From contig JAFGBT010000013.1 of NCBI GenBank assembly GCA_016933025.1, positions 1 through 37,943 of the forward strand: a stretch of DNA of 37,943 nt, read 5' to 3'. Shown here piece after piece: positions 1 to 7,588 of this stretch. Made by a program: the position numbers and the translations under genes. Numbering within the stretch: position 1 is the stretch's first letter; each line of letters begins with the position of its first letter. This stretch comes from Spirochaetota bacterium (GTDB taxonomy: Bacteria > Spirochaetota > UBA4802 > UBA5550). The notes under the pieces were generated by a model. That model was not told where the DNA came from. It saw only the letters and a list, made by a program, of their open reading frames with translations, and did no database searches.

Positions 1-1
1 C

Positions 2-90
2 TCACCCCCGCCCACTGAGTGACAGGATGTCACGAATGCAGCAGCGTACACGGATGTACAAGCTGCTGCCTCCCACGGGGAGAGGGGTGA
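2..90. repeat. Multi-hairpin palindromic intergenic element
   Basis: Three nested or adjacent inverted repeats are visible. Outer arms TCACCCC (2-8) and GGGGTGA (84-90) enclose GTGACA/TGTCAC (19-33, loop GGA). They also enclose a longer stem at 38-69, GCAGCAGC/GCTGCTGC plus GTACA/TGTAC around a CGGA loop with a 2-nt bulge. The block lies downstream of the radical SAM gene, which is on the minus strand. It looks like a compound dispersed repeat rather than a terminator, because no U-tract follows on either strand. No second copy is seen in this window. Confidence 0.55.
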
Positions 91-143
91 CGTCTTTATG
101 AGATAATCTTCAAGCCCTCCTCTGGGGGGTCTGGGGGGTGGTA

Positions 144-1424
144 TCACCTGATGGGCGGGTTGTAATACCCGAGCCTCATTTTCGGGAACCGTTCTCGAAG
201 CATATCAATAAGTTTTCCGGTCCCCATCGGCTCCGACTCCTCGAACCCTATCCGCTCGAAATAATAATCGGGGTCAATATTCAGGTTCCTGGTCTGAATC
301 ATGTTTACGGGGAACTCATGCAAAAATTTTTCCAGCGCGATGACCTCGGTCTCTGAATCGGTGAAGCCGGGAAGAAAAAAAAGGTTAATCGAAACGAAGA
401 TGCCGGCCTCCAGCGCGATACCGACGGACCTCATCACGTCATCAAAGGAATAATTGACGGGCCGGTGATACCGGGCGTAGTACTCAGGCGTCGGGGAATT
501 GAGGCTAATCCTGATCGAGTCGAGTCCGGCGGCGATGAGCCCCTTCACGCCGTCGGGCAGAGAGCCGTTGGTGTTCAGATTGATGGTGCCGCGACCGGTC
601 CGCCCGCGCACCAGCCTGATCGCCGCCGCGAGATCGCCCGCCCGGAGGAGCGGCTCGCCTTCACACCCCTGGCCGAAGCTCGCCACTCCCCGCTCCACCC
701 GCTCGAAATGACTCACGATCACATCCGCGATCTCCGCGGGCGAAGGATTGAAATCGAGGCGGGGCTGTGACGCGGGAAAGGGCGATCCATTGCCCTGGAG
801 AGAAAGGCAGCCGACGCACCGGGCGTTGCACGCGGGCGTGGTCGGCACCGGGGCCTCGTGGCGACCCAGGAAAAAATTCCTGGCGCAGAGGCACCGGTAG
901 GCAGTGGAGCAGGTCGCCAGTTGTTTTACGAGCCTGTTGCGCGGGAACAGTCCCTCCGTTTCCGCTATCGCCGACCGGAGCTCGCCGTCGTTCTCGTGAA
1001 TGGCGGGGTCAGAGCGGGGATCGTCGTCGATGCGGAGAGCGGGGACATGGAACTCGCCGTTGATGACCGCGAGTCCCGAATAGGCCCACAGGGGAAGGAC
1101 CGGTGCGTCATCCTTCTTCAAAAACGCCGGGAGATAGGTCCTCAGGTATCCGGACGCGAGGAATGCCGAGGCCGCCGTAATTTCTTCGCCATCCGGTGAG
1201 ACCTCGATGTGGTTGAAGTCTTTGTTCTTCCGGTTGTAAAATACCGGGTAGCGGCCGGGAAGCGAGAAGAGATAGCTGCCGTACGGAAGCGGAATCAGCT
1301 CGCCCGGGCCTATTCTATAGAAACGGTTCCCGGCACGAAAGGCCGGCTCGATATCGGGAAAATCCCAGACAGCGCCGTCTCCGTCGGCATAGGCAAGGAA
1401 CGGGCCGTTACGCTTATTTTTCAC
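144..1424 (-). CDS. Radical SAM protein
   Basis: Predicted radical SAM enzyme of 426 aa. The 4Fe-4S cluster motif CX3CX2C is seen at Cys199, Cys203 and Cys206 (CNARCVGC). A GCEGEP segment about 40 residues later matches the SAM-binding GGE-type motif, and the TNGS and RISLNS strands of the TIM barrel follow. The N-terminal ~190 residues are not a recognised domain. They contain an additional cysteine cluster (Cys172, Cys178, Cys180) just before the core, which could hold an auxiliary metal centre; that is inference. The start is GTG and overlaps the 3' end of the upstream 76-aa gene by 11 nt, so the two are probably translationally coupled. Substrate is unknown. Family assignment is firm, function is not. 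Confidence 0.85.
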   Translation of the reverse strand: MKNKRNGPFLAYADGDGAVWDFPDIEPAFRAGNRFYRIGPGELIPLPYGSYLFSLPGRYPVFYNRKNKDFNHIEVSPDGEEITAASAFLASGYLRTYLPAFLKKDDAPVLPLWAYSGLAVINGEFHVPALRIDDDPRSDPAIHENDGELRSAIAETEGLFPRNRLVKQLATCSTAYRCLCARNFFLGRHEAPVPTTPACNARCVGCLSLQGNGSPFPASQPRLDFNPSPAEIADVIVSHFERVERGVASFGQGCEGEPLLRAGDLAAAIRLVRGRTGRGTINLNTNGSLPDGVKGLIAAGLDSIRISLNSPTPEYYARYHRPVNYSFDDVMRSVGIALEAGIFVSINLFFLPGFTDSETEVIALEKFLHEFPVNMIQTRNLNIDPDYYFERIGFEESEPMGTGKLIDMLRERFPKMRLGYYNPPIR

Positions 1425-1644
1425 GGGCGCGCTTCCTGTTCATTGCTCTCTCCAGGTGCAGCATCCTGACGGCGAAGCCCCGCTGCTTTCTCCTGAGCTC
1501 CCGGTAGATGCGGTCATGACGCACACCGGCGATGCCAGACCCCCGCGCGAGAAGTTCGTCCCTCCGCAGCAGCTTTGCCTCACGGGCATTCCGCCACTCC
1601 TCGCGCAGCATGCCGATTGATTCCTGCAACTCTTTTCGTTTCAT
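1414..1644 (-). CDS. Small basic, probably helical hypothetical protein
   Basis: A 76-aa protein very rich in Arg, Lys and Glu with no Cys and no membrane segment; it looks like one or two charged helices. I do not recognise a family. Support for it being real is its 11-nt overlap with the following radical SAM gene on the same strand and an ATG start at 1644. No Shine-Dalgarno is visible. Instead a perfect TATAAT lies only 2-8 nt before the ATG (plus-strand ATTATA 1647-1652), which would fit a leaderless or very short-leader transcript. It could also be a chance ORF. Confidence 0.5.
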   Translation of the reverse strand: MKRKELQESIGMLREEWRNAREAKLLRRDELLARGSGIAGVRHDRIYRELRRKQRGFAVRMLHLERAMNRKRAREK

Positions 1645-1698
1645 GTATTATAATGATATAGTATCCGAACTCATGGGCACAGCCGGATCGTGTTTTTA

Positions 1699-1828
1699 CG
1701 ATAGTTATCGGTCATATATTTGCCATTTTTGCCGCCAATTTTCCCTGGATGCAGATGAACCGATAACTATCGGCGGCTATTTTACTCTGACCCCCTGCGC
1801 CCGATAACTATCGCCAGATAGTTATCCG
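1699..1828. repeat. Cluster of GATAGTTATC palindromes with TTTACTCTGACCCC
   Basis: Four copies or half-copies of the window's dispersed palindrome occur here: CGATAGTTATCGGT at 1699-1712, ACCGATAACTATCGG at 1759-1773, CCGATAACTATCG at 1801-1813 and GATAGTTATCCG at 1817-1828. The second is followed after a short spacer by TTTACTCTGACCCC (1781-1794), the word that also accompanies other copies. The last two copies are inverted relative to each other and form a perfect 10-bp stem (GATAACTATC/GATAGTTATC, 1803-1826) with a GCCA loop. The block sits between the 76-aa gene and the 3' end of the thiamine gene. Confidence 0.8.
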
Positions 1829-2908
1829 TCACTTAGCGGTTGAACCGGATGAGATCGCCTCCAAAATCTTCCGGCAATTTTCTTCGATTTTACCGTCTTT
1901 ATACAGATATGAGGTCACGGCCACGGCATCCGCTCCCGCCGATACGGCGGCACCTGCCCCCTCCGGGGTTATGCCGCCGATCGCGACAACAGGAACATTC
2001 ACCGCGTCCCTCGCCCGCGAAATCACCTCCACGCCGCTCCCCCTGAGGGTCACCGACCCGCTGCCGCTGACGTAGACCGTATCGTACACGGGCCCCACCG
2101 CGATATAGTCCGCGCCCTCTCCGGCCGCACGGGACGGGTCCTCTCGTGTATAGGCCGTTATGCCGATGATCATGCCGGGCGGGACGATCTTTCGCGCCTC
2201 ATTTGCCCTCAAGTCGTTCAGACCGAGGTGGACGCCATCCGCCCCGGCAAGCATAGCAACATCCACATGGTCATTCACGATAAAGAGGGCCTTGCCCTCA
2301 CGGCAGAGAAGCGCAATATCCCTCGCCACAGTCAGGACGTCCTCCCTGCTCTCCGACTTCATGCGGAGCTGTATGATAGTGGCACCGCCCCGTATCATCT
2401 TCGCTGCCGCGTCGTCAAGACTCTCCATTTTAATATATGCCGTATCGAGTATCGCATATAGCGCGCTGCTGAATCGGGCCGTTTTATCCTGCCGCGCAAG
2501 GGCTGACATGGCTTCGGGCTCCAGCTCGTAAAGCGAAAAGCGGATCCGCTGAAATGGATTGTCATTCATGTCCGGGCAGACAAGCTTGCCGAACTCCTCC
2601 AGAGACCTCACCGCCTCCATGGCCCGGTGCAGATTGGCCTTAAAAAGCGACCCGATCGACCCGCGGCTTTTTTCGCCCGGAAGATCGATGAACTTCTGGA
2701 CGTCGGCCGCAACGTCTCTCCCTTCCAGGAGAAGGTCAGCGGGAAACAGGCGGGCCGCGTCCGCAACGCTGTGCCTGAGCGCCTTGAGCCTGCCGGAATA
2801 GTCGTCTCTGCGAAGGTAGAAGCGCATGACGTCTTCGCAGACCCGCATCCCCTCGAGCGCCCGGTTCAGATTCGCGTCGATTGCCGTATATAGTGCCCTA
2901 TCTGCCAT
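1829..2908 (-). CDS. thiE: ThiD2-ThiE fusion: HMP-P kinase / thiamine-phosphate synthase
   Basis: Thiamine biosynthesis protein of 359 aa with two parts. Residues 1-145 match the ThiD2 type (DANLNRALEGMRVCEDVMRF, later ANLHRAMEAVRSLEEF), known as a monofunctional hydroxymethylpyrimidine phosphate kinase. Residues 150-350 are a ThiE TIM barrel that joins HMP-PP and thiazole phosphate to give thiamine phosphate. ThiE signatures seen: QLRMK (180-184), VNDHVDVAMLAGADGVHLG (211-229), GPVYDT (272-277) and AIGGI (309-313). The usual T-x-T-K segment after GPxxxT is replaced by a Ser/Gly-rich stretch (VYVSGSGS). ATG start with AGGAG upstream. It begins 13 nt after rsmE and so is probably cotranscribed with it; no room exists for a TPP riboswitch directly upstream. 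Confidence 0.9.
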   Translation of the reverse strand: MADRALYTAIDANLNRALEGMRVCEDVMRFYLRRDDYSGRLKALRHSVADAARLFPADLLLEGRDVAADVQKFIDLPGEKSRGSIGSLFKANLHRAMEAVRSLEEFGKLVCPDMNDNPFQRIRFSLYELEPEAMSALARQDKTARFSSALYAILDTAYIKMESLDDAAAKMIRGGATIIQLRMKSESREDVLTVARDIALLCREGKALFIVNDHVDVAMLAGADGVHLGLNDLRANEARKIVPPGMIIGITAYTREDPSRAAGEGADYIAVGPVYDTVYVSGSGSVTLRGSGVEVISRARDAVNVPVVAIGGITPEGAGAAVSAGADAVAVTSYLYKDGKIEENCRKILEAISSGSTAK

Positions 2909-2921
2909 TTCACTTCTTCTC

Positions 2922-3674
2922 CTACCCCTCTCCTTTCAGGAGAGGGGGCCGGGGGGCGGGGTCCCCCCACTCATAAACTATAATTCCGCAGAGAACGGCC
3001 GCCGCCGTACCGGCGCGGAGCTGCGAGAAGCCGAAGCCGGCGGGCGTCCACCCTGCCCCGGCCGCATCAGCCACCTCCCGGAGGCTGAAACCGCCTTCAG
3101 GACCGACCAGCAGGCTTATCGAGGACGGACCGCTGTTGCGTAAAAACTCCTTGATCGATCCCTGCGCCCCGGGGTGCGCAATGACCCGCGCGGGCGTGCT
3201 AACCGATGCTATCACCTCCTCAAACGGCATGATCCTCTCGACTCGCGGGATGCGCTCACGGAGGGACTGCTTGGCCGCTTCTTCCGACTTCCGGTTCCAG
3301 CGCTCAACCCTCGCAGACGCATCCGTCGGGCGGGTGATGGTCCGTTCCGAGACCACCGGCACAATACGCGCCACGCCGATCTCCACGCCCTTTTCAATCA
3401 CCTGGTCAAAGTTTTTCCCCTTGAGGAGGCTCATACACAGGGTGATGTCGGGGAGAGAATAAGGCGCAGAGAACCTTCCGGTTATTTCGGCCAAGATGGA
3501 ATCATCCGTGACAAGGACGATCCTCGCCGAGAGGACCGCGCCCGAATCGTCCCTGAGCCGGATCTCCTCCCCCGCCTTCACACGCCGGACAGAGGCCAGG
3601 TGTCGAAAATCGTCTCCGCTGATCCTGCAGCGACCGTCGATAATATCTGATGAGTGTATGAAGAACTGAGGCAC
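2922..3674 (-). CDS. rsmE: 16S rRNA m3U1498 methyltransferase RsmE
   Basis: SPOUT-class methyltransferase modifying U1498 of 16S rRNA. The beta-barrel N-terminus (PQFFIHSSDI, then DDFRHLASVRRVKAGEEI) and the knotted SAM-binding C-terminal motifs LVGPEGGFS and LRAGTAAAVL are all present. The GTG at 3674 is preferred because the residue after it begins the typical RsmE N-terminus, giving 250 aa, the usual family length. The frame stays open to an ATG at 3743, but that would overlap the upstream gene by 59 nt. The last residues (PRPPLLKGEG) are encoded by an inverted repeat that has invaded the 3' end. Part of the run from the LolA-like gene to thiE. Confidence 0.93.
   Translation of the reverse strand: MPQFFIHSSDIIDGRCRISGDDFRHLASVRRVKAGEEIRLRDDSGAVLSARIVLVTDDSILAEITGRFSAPYSLPDITLCMSLLKGKNFDQVIEKGVEIGVARIVPVVSERTITRPTDASARVERWNRKSEEAAKQSLRERIPRVERIMPFEEVIASVSTPARVIAHPGAQGSIKEFLRNSGPSSISLLVGPEGGFSLREVADAAGAGWTPAGFGFSQLRAGTAAAVLCGIIVYEWGDPAPRPPLLKGEG
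2925..2947. repeat. Palindrome inside the rsmE 3' end
   Basis: CCCCTCTCCT and AGGAGAGGGG form 10-bp perfect arms around a TTC spacer. The element overlaps the rsmE stop codon region and encodes its last residues, a typical outcome when a mobile palindromic repeat inserts at the end of a reading frame. It lacks a following U-tract, so a terminator role is unlikely, and thiE starts only 17 nt beyond. Confidence 0.6.
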
Positions 3675-3684
3675 ACGCACACCG

Positions 3685-4449
3685 TTATTCGCCGAGCTTT
3701 TCCGACCTGAAAATCGATTTGTCGAAGGTCGCGCCTTCTTCAAAGTCGCTGAAGTTGACGATGGTAACCGTGCCCTGCCTGATATTCATCATGTCATACC
3801 GGAGCGGGACGATCCGGGTATCGTTCTCCTTGACCTTTACAACGGTCATGAACTTGAAGATTGCCTTATCCCGATCATGGTAATCGATACGAAGCGGGAT
3901 AAACCTGTCCTTGGTAACGTACAGGGTAAGCATGCCGTACTCGCCGCCCTTGGCTATCGGCTTGAGAATAAGCTTCCACGCATCAAGCCCCTTGACAAGG
4001 GCGTCACCGCTGATGGTCGCCGTATAGTTGCTCTGGAGGTCCGCGTTGGACATGTCGGTGAACGTAAAATTCGTGGAGAGGATTTCATCATACCGGTCGA
4101 TGCCGAGCTTGTGGAACAGCTTGAGGGCATGGATGTTATAGACCCAGATATCCTCACCCCCGAGATTATACAGCACCTTAAGCTGATCGCCCCGATCCCT
4201 GCTGCTGAAGGTGAAAAGAAAATCCTCTTCAGAGACGTATCCGGTGAAATTGATGGTGGAGGCGGTGCCATCGGGCCTGATATGCTTCATCAGCCCGCGC
4301 AGCTGGCCGCGGGGATATTCGAATATTTTATCGACACGCGCGAGTATCCCCTGGGCGTTCAACTCGATCTTTCTGTTCTCCTGGGATTCCGCCGTGCCGT
4401 TAACAATAACAACAGCGAAAAGGATTATGATTACCGATAATCGTTTCAT
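3685..4449 (-). CDS. LolA-like outer-membrane lipoprotein-sorting protein
   Basis: Exported protein resembling the LolA_like family annotated as outer-membrane lipoprotein-sorting proteins. The chosen ATG at 4449 gives 254 aa starting with a clean signal peptide (MKRLSVIIILFAVVIVNGTA); the frame extends to 4494, but the extra 15 residues would precede the signal. The mature part is all-beta in character, with the family-like segments ILARVDKI, LTLYVTKDRFIPLRIDYHDRD and NIRQGTVTIVNFSDFEEG. The family is thought to form a half-barrel that binds acyl chains in the periplasm. It is the first gene of the minus-strand run ahead of rsmE and thiE. No clear Shine-Dalgarno is visible. Confidence 0.75.
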   Translation of the reverse strand: MKRLSVIIILFAVVIVNGTAESQENRKIELNAQGILARVDKIFEYPRGQLRGLMKHIRPDGTASTINFTGYVSEEDFLFTFSSRDRGDQLKVLYNLGGEDIWVYNIHALKLFHKLGIDRYDEILSTNFTFTDMSNADLQSNYTATISGDALVKGLDAWKLILKPIAKGGEYGMLTLYVTKDRFIPLRIDYHDRDKAIFKFMTVVKVKENDTRIVPLRYDMMNIRQGTVTIVNFSDFEEGATFDKSIFRSEKLGE

Positions 4450-4627
4450 ATAACTATACGTGCAGGGCCAGAGGCAATTATCCTGATTTAACATGCAATC
4501 TCAAGATATATTTTCAATATATAAAATTTAGATAAAATAAATATTCTATTGGGACATAAAAAATTCAATTTATTTTTTTGTCAGCCTTATAGGGGGGCCG
4601 GATCTCTAATTCCCGATCACCTTCCCC

Positions 4628-4708
4628 GGGGTCAGAGTAACCTCTTTACCGATAGTTATCGGTTAATAAACGATTGTTATCTGTAGTTTCATATGGGGTC
4701 AGAGTAAA
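4628..4708. repeat. GGGGTCAGAGTAA / ACCGATAGTTATCGGT repeat unit
   Basis: GGGGTCAGAGTAA at 4628-4640 is followed by the perfect palindrome ACCGATAGTTATCGGT at 4648-4663. A degenerate palindrome (CGATTGTTATCTG, 4671-4683) and a second GGGGTCAGAGTAAAA (4695-4709) follow. The same pair of words recurs at 1.76 kb and 32.7-32.8 kb, in the opposite orientation. My recollection is that GGGGTCAGAGTAA-type words accompany REP-associated (Y1) transposase loci in other genomes; none is present here. Confidence 0.75.
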
Positions 4709-4865
4709 ATATTATGACTAAATTTGCTTATATAATTATAAGAAAGAGCGGGATAGCACAATTTTAGCATAAAACGTGAAAAATTCATTGAAAAGACCAT
4801 TTTTGGACAATTTAATGCACGGTTTTCATTAATTTTTTGGATACCGTCCAGTCGGCTTTTTTTTA

Positions 4866-4893
4866 TTGACAATGTCCTCAATTATATTATCAT
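4866..4893 (+). promoter_or_regulatory. Candidate sigma-70-type promoter for the CocE-type gene
   Basis: A perfect TTGACA (4866-4871), a 16-nt spacer and TATCAT (4888-4893) lie upstream of the gene starting at 5015. The implied leader would be about 115 nt. The surrounding DNA is AT-rich, so chance matches are easy. Confidence 0.4.
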
Positions 4894-5014
4894 TTAATAT
4901 AGCATGTTTGAAATTACATGAATTGTATTTCCATCGCACTTTTTTTATTTATACTACGCGATGTAATTCATACATGCTCGGGTACTTGCGTTCATCATTC
5001 AAGTGGAGTACTGT

Positions 5015-7513
5015 ATGAAAATATCAAAAAAATATCTTCCCGTCATCCTGTCTTTTACACTGGTATCAAGCCTTTACTGCGATAGCACTTCAGCTAAAGA
5101 CGATTCGTCCGAAAGCCTGGCATCCCTGTTCGGTTTCGGCGACAGCTCTCATTATGTTGAACCCGAGGGTGACGACTCCTGCGAAGGCTGCCCCGGTCAG
5201 TTAACAGCTGACGACGCAGACGCCATCAACAAAGAACTGGAAAAAAATAACATCTTCGGCGCCAAGCTGGACCTCAATGTGAGGGTCACGGTCCCGGCAT
5301 CTGAAAACCCCTATAGCAGCGGTGATTGCGATCTGTGGGCGACGGTCATCCGTCCCTCAGGAAGCGAGAAGCTCCCCACCATCGTAGTCGCGACACCGTA
5401 CCGCCGCGAAATAATGGGGATGCTCTACATCCCTATCGTCGGAAGCCGTTATAACCTCATGGCAATCGACATCCGCGGCACCGGATCATCGGGCGGCCAG
5501 TGGACCTCTTTCGACCTCGTTGAGCAATACGACATCAAGTACCTCGTCGACGAGTTCATCCCGTCCCGAGTCTGGTCCGACGGGAAGGTCGGCATGATCG
5601 GGCCGTCATACATGGGGATCATCCAGCTCCTGACGGCCGGCCTGATTGAGACAAACCCGAGTACCGGCGAACCCGTCCACCTGAAAGCGCTTTTCCCGCT
5701 GGTTCCCATGTCCGGCCCGTACAAGGACATCGTGATGCACGGGGGAAACATCGACGTGCTTTTCATCCCGCTCTGGCTCGGCATGGTTGACATCATGGCC
5801 ATACTCCCCGGCATGCTGAACATGGGCATAGAGGGGAAGCTGACGGAGGAAATGATCGATGAGGCGCAGGCCATATGGCTTGAACACTGGAACCAGATAC
5901 CGATCAATATCGGCTGGATCATGGACGGCACCAACCTGAACGACTGCGCGTTTTACCAGAAGAAATCACCCATGATATACTGGCCGATGAAGCCGGCAGG
6001 CGGATGGGGGTTCCCCGAGGGCGACCGCGCCATCTCAAGCAAGCTGCCTGTATTCAGCGTGGGAGGCTGGTACGACATATTCACCCGAGGCACGGTCAAC
6101 AACTACCAGTACGGGTTCAGCAATCACGCCGCCACGGACAAGAAGATGATTATCGGCCAGTTCTACCATCTGACCGGCTCTTTCGGAATGGGCCTCAATT
6201 CCATTCTCAGCAACAGGCTGCCGGCGCGCTGGTTCGACTGGAAGATTAAAAAGAAAAAAGACCCGTTCATGGAGGAATTCCCCGTGATGCTCTGGGTCAT
6301 GGGCGAGAAAAAGTGGCGTGCGGAAAAATCATGGCCCCTTCCCGAAAGCAGAACCGAGCCCAGGACTCTCTACCTGACCAAACAGGCCCCCACCCCGATT
6401 CCGGGCGACTGGTACACTGACGAGCCGGCATCGAACCTCATCAAGAAATACACCGATAACAACTATGGCCTGAGTGAAACGCCCGACTGCAGCGGAGACA
6501 ACCCCGTGCTCCATCACAATCCGGCGAACATGCACGGCTGGCAATCCCGATCAAGCGTGCGCTGGCTCATGGGCATGGAAGCGATTCTCTCCGAATTGTC
6601 AAAATTATACATGGGCAATGATATCGACGACGAGCAGTGGTACGAAGATGAGCGGCAGGATGAAAAGGAATGCCTCACCTTCACCAGCGAGCCGCTTGAT
6701 GAAGACACAGAGGTTGTCGGCCCGGTTGCCCTTACCTTCTGGGCCAAGACCAGGTTCGCTGACCCGCTTACCCAGCTTTTCATCGACGGCATATTCGACA
6801 TGATCAAGGACAGTTTCAATCTTACCAACAATCTCATCATCGAGGCGTTGAACAAGAAGGATGTACAGTGGGTCGCAGAGCTGAACGACGTCTTCCCGGA
6901 CGGCCGGGCGCGCAACGTCACCTCGGGCTGGCTGTCGGCCTGGCACCGCCAGTATGACCCGGACGGCAGGACGAACGTATATTACGAGGGGCCGTGGTAT
7001 GACCTTCGGAAAATAGTCGAGCATGTTCCTGACCCAGCGTACGAACCCTTTGATCCGTTCTATGACGGTCCCGACAAGGCGCCGATTCCGATCAACGAAG
7101 GCGATTATTACCGGTACACCGTTGAACTCTGGCCGACCTGCAACGTTTTCAAGGCGGGCAACAGGATACGCGTCAGCCTCTCGGCGTCGGATTTCCCGCA
7201 CCTTCTCCCGATCCTGTATTCGTCCGATAACACCATCATCATCGATGAGAACCACCAGGCCACGCTGAACTTTACCGTCGCAAACAGGGATGGCGAAGGC
7301 GACACCTGGAAATGGATAGGCAGCAACGAGGACGCTGACGACTACCTGATGTCAGGCGGTGATGTCTGGTGCGGCACGCCTGCCGCCGCGGCCTCCTATC
7401 GCGGAACCCCGGCCGGATTCGCGGCTGAACTCATGGGGCTGTTGGGCATGATGATGCTACCCATGGCTCTTGTCATGCTGCAGAGATGCATACGGAGAAG
7501 GAAGAGAGCGTAG
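5015..7513 (+). CDS. Exported CocE/NonD-family (PepX-like) hydrolase with C-terminal anchor
   Basis: Serine hydrolase of the X-Pro dipeptidyl-peptidase S15 / CocE superfamily, 832 aa from the ATG at 5015 (GGAG 6 nt before it; an in-frame GTG at 5003 is less likely). An N-terminal signal sequence is followed by a Cys/acid-rich linker. The alpha/beta-hydrolase core shows DIRGTGSSGG, the nucleophile elbow GPSYMG (Ser198), Asp354 in GGWYDIF and His385 in GQFYHLTG as a likely triad. A PepX_C jelly-roll domain follows (VGPVALTFWAK, ELNDVFPDGRARNVTSGWL). The C-terminus ends in a hydrophobic helix and a basic tail (RRRKRA), suggesting membrane anchoring or a sorting signal. The substrate (ester, amide or peptide) is unknown. 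Stands alone, ended by a strong terminator. Confidence 0.87.
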   Translation: MKISKKYLPVILSFTLVSSLYCDSTSAKDDSSESLASLFGFGDSSHYVEPEGDDSCEGCPGQLTADDADAINKELEKNNIFGAKLDLNVRVTVPASENPYSSGDCDLWATVIRPSGSEKLPTIVVATPYRREIMGMLYIPIVGSRYNLMAIDIRGTGSSGGQWTSFDLVEQYDIKYLVDEFIPSRVWSDGKVGMIGPSYMGIIQLLTAGLIETNPSTGEPVHLKALFPLVPMSGPYKDIVMHGGNIDVLFIPLWLGMVDIMAILPGMLNMGIEGKLTEEMIDEAQAIWLEHWNQIPINIGWIMDGTNLNDCAFYQKKSPMIYWPMKPAGGWGFPEGDRAISSKLPVFSVGGWYDIFTRGTVNNYQYGFSNHAATDKKMIIGQFYHLTGSFGMGLNSILSNRLPARWFDWKIKKKKDPFMEEFPVMLWVMGEKKWRAEKSWPLPESRTEPRTLYLTKQAPTPIPGDWYTDEPASNLIKKYTDNNYGLSETPDCSGDNPVLHHNPANMHGWQSRSSVRWLMGMEAILSELSKLYMGNDIDDEQWYEDERQDEKECLTFTSEPLDEDTEVVGPVALTFWAKTRFADPLTQLFIDGIFDMIKDSFNLTNNLIIEALNKKDVQWVAELNDVFPDGRARNVTSGWLSAWHRQYDPDGRTNVYYEGPWYDLRKIVEHVPDPAYEPFDPFYDGPDKAPIPINEGDYYRYTVELWPTCNVFKAGNRIRVSLSASDFPHLLPILYSSDNTIIIDENHQATLNFTVANRDGEGDTWKWIGSNEDADDYLMSGGDVWCGTPAAAASYRGTPAGFAAELMGLLGMMMLPMALVMLQRCIRRRKRA

Positions 7514-7535
7514 TGCGGTTTCTTCACGGGAACTT

Positions 7536-7566
7536 AAAAAGCGGCAACGTCGGTTACCGCTTTTTT
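7536..7566 (+). terminator. Bidirectional rho-independent terminator
   Basis: AAAAAGCGG (7536-7544) pairs with CCGCTTTTTT (7557-7566). The stem continues with AAC/GTT around a GTCG loop, broken by one c/a mismatch. With A-runs on one side and T-runs on the other, it can serve both the plus-strand hydrolase gene and the converging lnt operon. Confidence 0.9.
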
Positions 7567-7588
7567 GTCCCGGCCGCGTCGTGACGCT

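Larger units (their letters stand above)
4450..5014. other. Divergent intergenic region, AT-rich
   Basis: 565 nt between two divergently transcribed genes, much richer in A+T than its neighbours. It holds two copies of GGGGTCAGAGTAA, one perfect and one degenerate palindrome (4628-4708) and a candidate promoter for the CocE-type gene (4866-4893). I see no convincing gene; a 60-aa minus-strand frame at 4699-4881 has no ribosome site or recognisable product. Confidence 0.6.

Noticed and set aside
1699..1828. CRISPR array
   Set aside because: The repeated units are short palindromes at irregular spacing and in both orientations, with a second conserved word; no regular repeat-spacer pattern.
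2909..3000. TPP riboswitch ahead of the thiamine gene
   Set aside because: Only 13 nt separate rsmE from this gene and no THI-box wording is visible.
4431..4455. Further copy of the palindrome at the start of the LolA-like gene (ACCGATAATCG, ATATAACTAT)
   Set aside because: Only scattered partial matches inside coding sequence; the arms do not line up as in the true copies.
4699..4881. 60-aa minus-strand frame in the AT-rich gap
   Set aside because: No ribosome site, no recognisable product, and it starts within the GGGGTCAGAGTAA repeat.
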